From contig WFTL01000081.1 of NCBI GenBank assembly GCA_015485495.1, positions 1 through 44,473 of the forward strand: a DNA stretch of 44,473 nucleotides, written 5' to 3'. The notes under the pieces were generated by a model. That model was not told where the DNA came from. It did no database searches and worked only from the letters and a program-made list of their open reading frames with translations. The DNA is from Planctomycetaceae bacterium (GTDB taxonomy: Bacteria > Planctomycetota > Planctomycetia > Planctomycetales > Planctomycetaceae). Made by a program: the position numbers and the translations under genes. Below, piece by piece: positions 41,169 to 44,473 of this stretch (positions are counted from its first letter, which is position 1; each line of letters opens with the position of its first letter).

Positions 41169-41675
41169 CACACCGGCCGCCGGCTTCGCCCGGCGGCTGA
41201 TGCATCCCGTTTCCCCCTGCAGACGGCGACAACCGCCAGGCAGGCAGCATACCGGGTCCGGCAGCCGCCTGCACCTCCGACTTCGGCACAGCAGTTGCAC
41301 CCCTGCAGGTACGTGCGTTGACTGCCGACCGGAAGGAACCGGAGTCTGATGACGCGCACACGGACTTCATGGACGCACTCAGCCTGTCCGGAGTCCCCTC
41401 AGCGTCCGCTTCCGGCCGCCCGGCGGGCATTCCCGGAAACGGCGCAACGTTTTTCTCCGGAACAGGTTCCGGCATTCCGGCTGTCGTCGGAGTGCCGCCG
41501 TCAGGGATGGTGGTCACTGAGTGTTGTCTTCGAAAACTCAGGTGCGTTAGACTGTCAGGCCGACATCGAAATCTCATTTTTTTGACTGAGCTCCGGTCCC
41601 CACGGCGCGTCATCGTACGACAGCGGGTGTTGCATTGTGCGGCAGTTGTTTGCTGCCACTGTACCGGAGTCCATC
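41132..41675. other. Divergent gap between the sigma54 regulator and the zinc-ribbon gene
   Basis: About 540 bases. It contains the short leader-type frame at 41121-41168 and the promoter candidate at 41524-41553. Other frames here (for example from 41318 or 41349) show no domain. No -24/-12 element was spotted by eye. Confidence 0.4.
41524..41553 (+). promoter_or_regulatory. Promoter candidate for the zinc-ribbon gene
   Basis: TTGTCT (41524-41529, four of six) and TAGACT (41548-41553, four of six) are 18 bases apart. The leader would be about 115 bases. A 6-bp inverted repeat (CTGAGT/ACTCAG) overlaps the -35 side. Confidence 0.33.
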
Positions 41676-42164
41676 ATGAGCAGTACGTATCCTTTGCAGT
41701 CTGATTCCTCCGACTCCCAGGAAATCCCCAGGGAGGTCCGGGAGGCCTGGCAAGGTGGCCCCTGTCCTCAGTGCGGCGACGACATGCCGGCCAATCTGGT
41801 CCACTGCCAGACCTGTCGCGCCCTGCTCAATCCCGCCCTGTCCGAAGACAGCGTGGAAATCCCCAAATTCGTCCCGCTGAAGGAAATCAGTCCCACTCGG
41901 ATCGTTCCGGCCGTCGGTCACTACGTCGTGTGTCCCGGGTGTTCGGAAGAACTGCGGATCAGCGCGAAGTATCGAGGTGCCACGGTGGCCTGCCGGCTGT
42001 GTCGGCACACATTCGACTACGACCGCAGCATCCAGATCCAGGCCATGTACGCGAACTGCCCCCACTGCCAGAAGGAACTGCGGGCGGCCATGAAATACGC
42101 CGATCAGAGCGTGGCCTGCCGATTCTGTTCCGGCCCGCTGATGCTCACCGAACGCCACCGGTGA
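41676..42164 (+). CDS. Zinc-ribbon protein with tandem CxxC units
   Basis: A 162-residue soluble protein. Three zinc-ribbon modules are visible: CPQCGDD...CQTC (about 31-52), CPGCSEE...CRLC (about 87-110) and CPHCQKE...CRFC (about 129-151). The second and third are tandem copies (ELRISAKYRGATVACRLC and ELRAAMKYADQSVACRFC). This resembles the MJ0042-type zinc ribbons common in planctomycete and deltaproteobacterial proteins. No enzyme domain is attached, so a nucleic-acid or protein adaptor role is possible. The GTG at 41637 could extend the frame by 13 codons, but the ATG at 41676 has a GGAG site 8 bases upstream and is preferred. It is divergent from the sigma54 regulator, which may control it. 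Confidence 0.78.
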   Translation: MSSTYPLQSDSSDSQEIPREVREAWQGGPCPQCGDDMPANLVHCQTCRALLNPALSEDSVEIPKFVPLKEISPTRIVPAVGHYVVCPGCSEELRISAKYRGATVACRLCRHTFDYDRSIQIQAMYANCPHCQKELRAAMKYADQSVACRFCSGPLMLTERHR

Positions 42165-42190
42165 CAGCTCACACCCTGCAGCCGGACGAA

Positions 42191-42208
42191 CGCCCTCCGA
42201 CGAGGGCG
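42191..42208. terminator. Hairpin between the zinc-ribbon gene and pheS
   Basis: CGCCCTC (42191-42197) pairs with GAGGGCG (42202-42208) around a four-base loop, in the 90-base gap between convergent genes. There is no U tract, but the position suits termination of both. Confidence 0.42.
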
Positions 42209-42254
42209 ATGCGCTCCGCCTGGACGAACGGCTGCGGTATCAGCCGGCGGGGGA

Positions 42255-43262
42255 TCACTGGAGCTGACTGAGAAACCGCACGTCGTTTTCGTAGAATCGC
42301 CGAATGTCGTCGACTTCGAAGTGCTTCATGCAGAACCGTTCGATGCCCAGTCCGAACGCGAAGCCCGTGACTTCTTCCGGGTCGTAACCCACGGCGCGAA
42401 ACACGTTCGGGTCGACCATGCCGGCTCCGCCGATTTCCATCCAGGAATCGCCCCACTTCATGTCGACTTCCACAGACGGTTCCGTGAACGGGAAGAAGGA
42501 GGGACGAAAACGGATTTTCACATCCGGTCCCAGAAACGCCCGGGCAAACAGAGTCAGCAGTGTTTTGAGCTGCGCCATGGTGACATTTCGGTCCACCATG
42601 AGGCCTTCCATCTGATGGAACATGCACGAATGCGTCCGATCGATCGTGTCCGGGCGGTAAACACGCCCCAGCGACACGATGCGGACCGGCGGCGACTGTT
42701 TTTCCATCGTCCGGATCTGAACGGTCGACGTCTGGCTGCGCAGCAGCACCGGACCTCCGGACGTCGTCCTGGCCGTGGCAATGTAGAAGTTGTCGAGGGG
42801 GTCCCGGGCCGGATGATCGGGAGGAATGTTGAGCGCTTCGAAGTTGTGCCGTTCGTCTTCCAGTTCCGGGCCCTCCACAACCTCGAAACCGAACCGGCCC
42901 ATCAGATCGCGAAACCGATTGATCGTCTGCGTCACCGGATGCAGTGCTCCCAGACGCGGCGGCGTTCCCGGAAGCGTCACATCGAACCGTTCCTGATCCG
43001 CGGCCTCCTGAACGGCCACCGCATCCGCACGTTCCTGAAGACGCTGCGTCACCACCGTGCGTACTTCATTGAAACGGCGGCCCACCGCCGGCCGCTCTTC
43101 ACCGGCGGCCTGGCCGATCAGCGCCTGCAGTTCGCGCAGCCGGCCTTTTTTCTGCCCCAGAAACTCAATCCGCACCTGTTCCAGTTCGGCAGCCGTCTGC
43201 GCTGAAGCAATCGCCGCCAGGGCGGCCGTTTCGTAATCATCGAAGGGCTTCAGGATGTCCAT
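42255..43262 (-). CDS. pheS: Phenylalanyl-tRNA synthetase alpha subunit
   Basis: A 335-residue class II aminoacyl-tRNA synthetase subunit; with PheT it attaches phenylalanine to tRNA-Phe. The N-terminal coiled coil ([20 protein letters not shown]) is followed by the catalytic core: [26 protein letters not shown], motif 2 [23 protein letters not shown], and motif 3 [13 protein letters not shown]. Length matches bacterial PheS (320-345). The frame opens 19 codons earlier; the ATG at 43262 (MDILKPFDD) matches the family start and has a GGAAG site. pheT normally follows pheS but is absent here: the next downstream gene is a convergent zinc-ribbon gene. Confidence 0.96.
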   Translation of the reverse strand: MDILKPFDDYETAALAAIASAQTAAELEQVRIEFLGQKKGRLRELQALIGQAAGEERPAVGRRFNEVRTVVTQRLQERADAVAVQEAADQERFDVTLPGTPPRLGALHPVTQTINRFRDLMGRFGFEVVEGPELEDERHNFEALNIPPDHPARDPLDNFYIATARTTSGGPVLLRSQTSTVQIRTMEKQSPPVRIVSLGRVYRPDTIDRTHSCMFHQMEGLMVDRNVTMAQLKTLLTLFARAFLGPDVKIRFRPSFFPFTEPSVEVDMKWGDSWMEIGGAGMVDPNVFRAVGYDPEEVTGFAFGLGIERFCMKHFEVDDIRRFYENDVRFLSQLQ

Positions 43263-43345
43263 GAACAGCGCTTCCGATCCGGCCACGACAACAATCCACC
43301 GGCCTGTGCCCGGCCGCACAGAAACCCCTCACCCGACACACCCCG

Positions 43346-43364
43346 GCGGGAACCGAATTCCCGC
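43346..43364 (-). promoter_or_regulatory. Hairpin in the rplT-pheS spacer
   Basis: GCGGGAA pairs perfectly with TTCCCGC around a five-base loop in the unusually long (207-base) gap upstream of pheS. A short GGATGC triplet repeat lies beside it (about 43400-43417). It could be a processing or attenuation element; no leader peptide rich in Phe was seen. Confidence 0.3.
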
Positions 43365-43469
43365 TTCCGCCGAACACCCGGCCGGACAACGGCCCCGGCG
43401 CATCCGCATCCGCATCCGTCCACCCGGACAGCAGACCGCGGAATGCCGCACCGTGAATCGGCCACAGCG

Positions 43470-43823
43470 TCACGCGGGAACCGATTTCACCGCATCCACC
43501 ACTTCATCGAACACGTGCGGATCACTGATCGCCAGTTCGCTGAGCGTTTTGCGGTTGAGTTCGATGTGAGCGGCCTGGAGCCCGTGGATGAACGCCGAAT
43601 ACGAAATGCCGCGTTCCCGGCAGGCAGCCGTCAGACGCGTGATCCACAGACGCCGGAACATCCGCTTGCGAACCCGCCGATCCCGATAGGCATAGGCACG
43701 CGAACGGACCACGGTTTCCTTGACCGTTCGCAGCAGCCTGCCGCGTCCGCCCACGTTTCCACGCGCTTCACGAAACAGCCGCTTTTTCGAGCGACGCCGC
43801 GCCTTACCGACTCGAACTCGCAT
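43470..43823 (-). CDS. rplT: 50S ribosomal protein L20
   Basis: A 117-residue 23S rRNA-binding protein needed early in 50S assembly. The basic N-terminal tail ([14 protein letters not shown]) and the core blocks [18 protein letters not shown] and [18 protein letters not shown] are all family marks; the length is standard. The ATG at 43823 follows a GAGGTGG ribosome site. In many bacteria L20 represses its own operon by binding upstream RNA. It sits 213 bases after rpmI, which is much longer than usual for this pair. Confidence 0.97.
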   Translation of the reverse strand: MRVRVGKARRRSKKRLFREARGNVGGRGRLLRTVKETVVRSRAYAYRDRRVRKRMFRRLWITRLTAACRERGISYSAFIHGLQAAHIELNRKTLSELAISDPHVFDEVVDAVKSVPA

Positions 43824-44036
43824 GATTCCACCTCAGACAGGCTGCCGCCGACATTTGTGATTCATTCGCCGGCAGCTACCCCTACTTGTTTTCGCAATCT
43901 GTTTGCCGCGTCGACCTGACTTCTGCTGCGACGATCTGCTGCTGCCGACAGCGGTTTCCCGGGGGGAAAGCCCGCGGGAATCGGATCCGGCCCGCTCCAT
44001 CCGGCCCGCTCGCCACGCGGACGCCATCTGCCCGCA
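43824..44036 (-). other. Long rpmI-rplT spacer
   Basis: The 213-base spacer holds no gene. It has several GC-rich self-complementary stretches, such as CCGCGG and CCCGGG around 43960-43980, but no clean hairpin-plus-U-tract. In most bacteria rpmI and rplT are only tens of bases apart. Confidence 0.35.
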
Positions 44037-44237
44037 TCACAGTGACGGCCGCAGAGCCTCCACAACGTGCTTCGCATCCGCACCGTCCACGATGCCGCTG
44101 TTCCGCAGACGCCGCTTGCGTTTCGCGCTCTTGGCACTGAGCAGATGGCCGCGAAACGCACTGCGGTGCCGCGCTTTTCCGGATGCCGTCACCTTGAAGC
44201 GACGCTTCATCCCCTTGTGTGTCTTTTGTTTGGGCAT
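44037..44237 (-). CDS. rpmI: 50S ribosomal protein L35
   Basis: A 66-residue basic ribosomal protein. MPKQKTHKGMKRRFKVTASGK at the N-terminus, then HLLSAKSAKRKRRLR, are diagnostic for L35, and the length (64-67) is standard. It is the first ribosomal gene after a likely infC tail, so the order infC-rpmI-rplT is kept. A promoter-like and hairpin structure lies 46-93 bases upstream. Confidence 0.96.
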   Translation of the reverse strand: MPKQKTHKGMKRRFKVTASGKARHRSAFRGHLLSAKSAKRKRRLRNSGIVDGADAKHVVEALRPSL

Positions 44238-44282
44238 TGCTGTATCATCCTGGCGCAGGACGGAGCGCCTCTGCAGACCTGA

Positions 44283-44330
44283 CCGGAATTCGGGCCGCGC
44301 ACTATAACGACGCCCGATTCCGGAAGTCCA
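44283..44330 (-). promoter_or_regulatory. Promoter-like element inside an inverted repeat upstream of rpmI
   Basis: On the minus strand TGGACT (44325-44330, four of six) and TATAGT (44301-44306, five of six) are 18 bases apart. An imperfect 11-bp inverted repeat (44283-44294 with 44313-44323, one bulged base) encloses the -10 element. It may be a promoter inside the operon, an RNA hairpin for regulation of L35-L20, or a terminator-like remnant. Confidence 0.35.
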
Positions 44331-44382
44331 GCCGGTTCCCGGCGATCTCCCAAAAATCGAATCGCTGCCCCGATATTCGGTG

Positions 44383-44473
44383 TCAGGCCGAATCCCCTGG
44401 CGGCGTCGCCGACCGCAGATGCTCCCGGTCCGGGACCGGTTCCGACAGCTTCTGCCCGGCGGATCCCGGTTCC
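44383..44473 (-). CDS. infC: Partial C-terminal tail, probably translation initiation factor IF-3
   Basis: The last 30 codons of a minus-strand frame enter from the right edge and stop at TGA 44383-44385 (ends REHLRSATPPGDSA). The codon use is coding-like. The identity rests only on position: infC precedes rpmI in most bacteria. The visible residues are polar and Pro-rich, unlike the usual IF-3 end, so if this is infC it has a C-terminal extension. Confidence 0.4.
   Translation of the reverse strand, partial: EPGSAGQKLSEPVPDREHLRSATPPGDSA

Noticed and set aside
39233-41200. A 655-codon plus-strand open frame
   Set aside because: Antisense to the sigma54 activator, whose motifs are unmistakable.
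1-44473. CRISPR array, prophage or integron
   Set aside because: No regularly spaced repeats, phage structural genes, integrase or attachment-type direct repeats were seen.

Overview
The window looks like a chromosomal segment of a high-GC member of the Planctomycetota. The main evidence is an exported cytochrome-type PSCyt1/DUF1549/DUF1553 protein, FHA-GAF-sigma54 regulator architecture, squalene-cyclase-like toroid proteins joined to Pro-rich linkers, DUF4838 and xylose-isomerase-like sugar proteins, and many lineage-restricted exported or Cys-rich proteins. No complete mobile element, prophage, CRISPR array or rRNA operon was seen. A decayed IS5-like transposase end near the left edge is the only mobile-element trace.

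Layout. 1-1934: IS remnant, a small PH-domain membrane protein, and a long gene-poor stretch holding a broken small frame. 1935-5027: PSCyt1/DUF1549/DUF1553 protein. 5122-7698 (minus): rsmD-htpG. 8013-10210 (plus): HU, csrA with a consensus promoter, tRNA-Glu with a perfect terminator, and a von Willebrand A protein. 10354-10830 (minus): STAS-like protein. 11267-14605 (plus): phoH and a PgpH-type HD membrane protein. 14627-15943 (minus): S41 processing protease. 16045-18664 (plus): class IV aminotransferase, toroid-repeat protein and Cys-rich protein, tightly packed. 18734-28557 (minus): a TIKI/DUF5682-like protein, a sugar isomerase-like protein, DUF4838, a methyltransferase, class II aldolase and a large exported protein. 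29179-32852: small coiled-coil protein, second PH protein, DsbD-alpha-like protein, and a helix-hairpin-helix/HlyD fusion. 32863-35660 (minus): ExbD translationally coupled to a TonB-like linker/toroid fusion. 36075-38706: unknown cytosolic protein, M14-like lipoprotein, small membrane protein, and a small acidic protein with its own promoter and terminator. 39107-41131 (minus): sigma54 activator. 41676-42164 (plus): zinc-ribbon protein. 42255-44473 (minus): probable infC tail, rpmI, rplT and pheS, without pheT.

How it fits together. Housekeeping units (infC-rpmI-rplT-pheS, phoH-pgpH, rsmD-htpG, fba, csrA, HU, tRNA) alternate with envelope-related accessory genes. The most unusual neighbourhood is 30246-35660. 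There a DsbD-alpha-like protein, an HhH/HlyD inner-membrane adaptor, an ExbD without visible ExbB, and a large membrane-anchored toroid protein with a TonB-like linker sit side by side. An energised envelope-spanning machine is a plausible but unproven reading. Most gene ends here carry GC-rich hairpins without U tracts. Only the tRNA-Glu and the small acidic gene have textbook intrinsic terminators.
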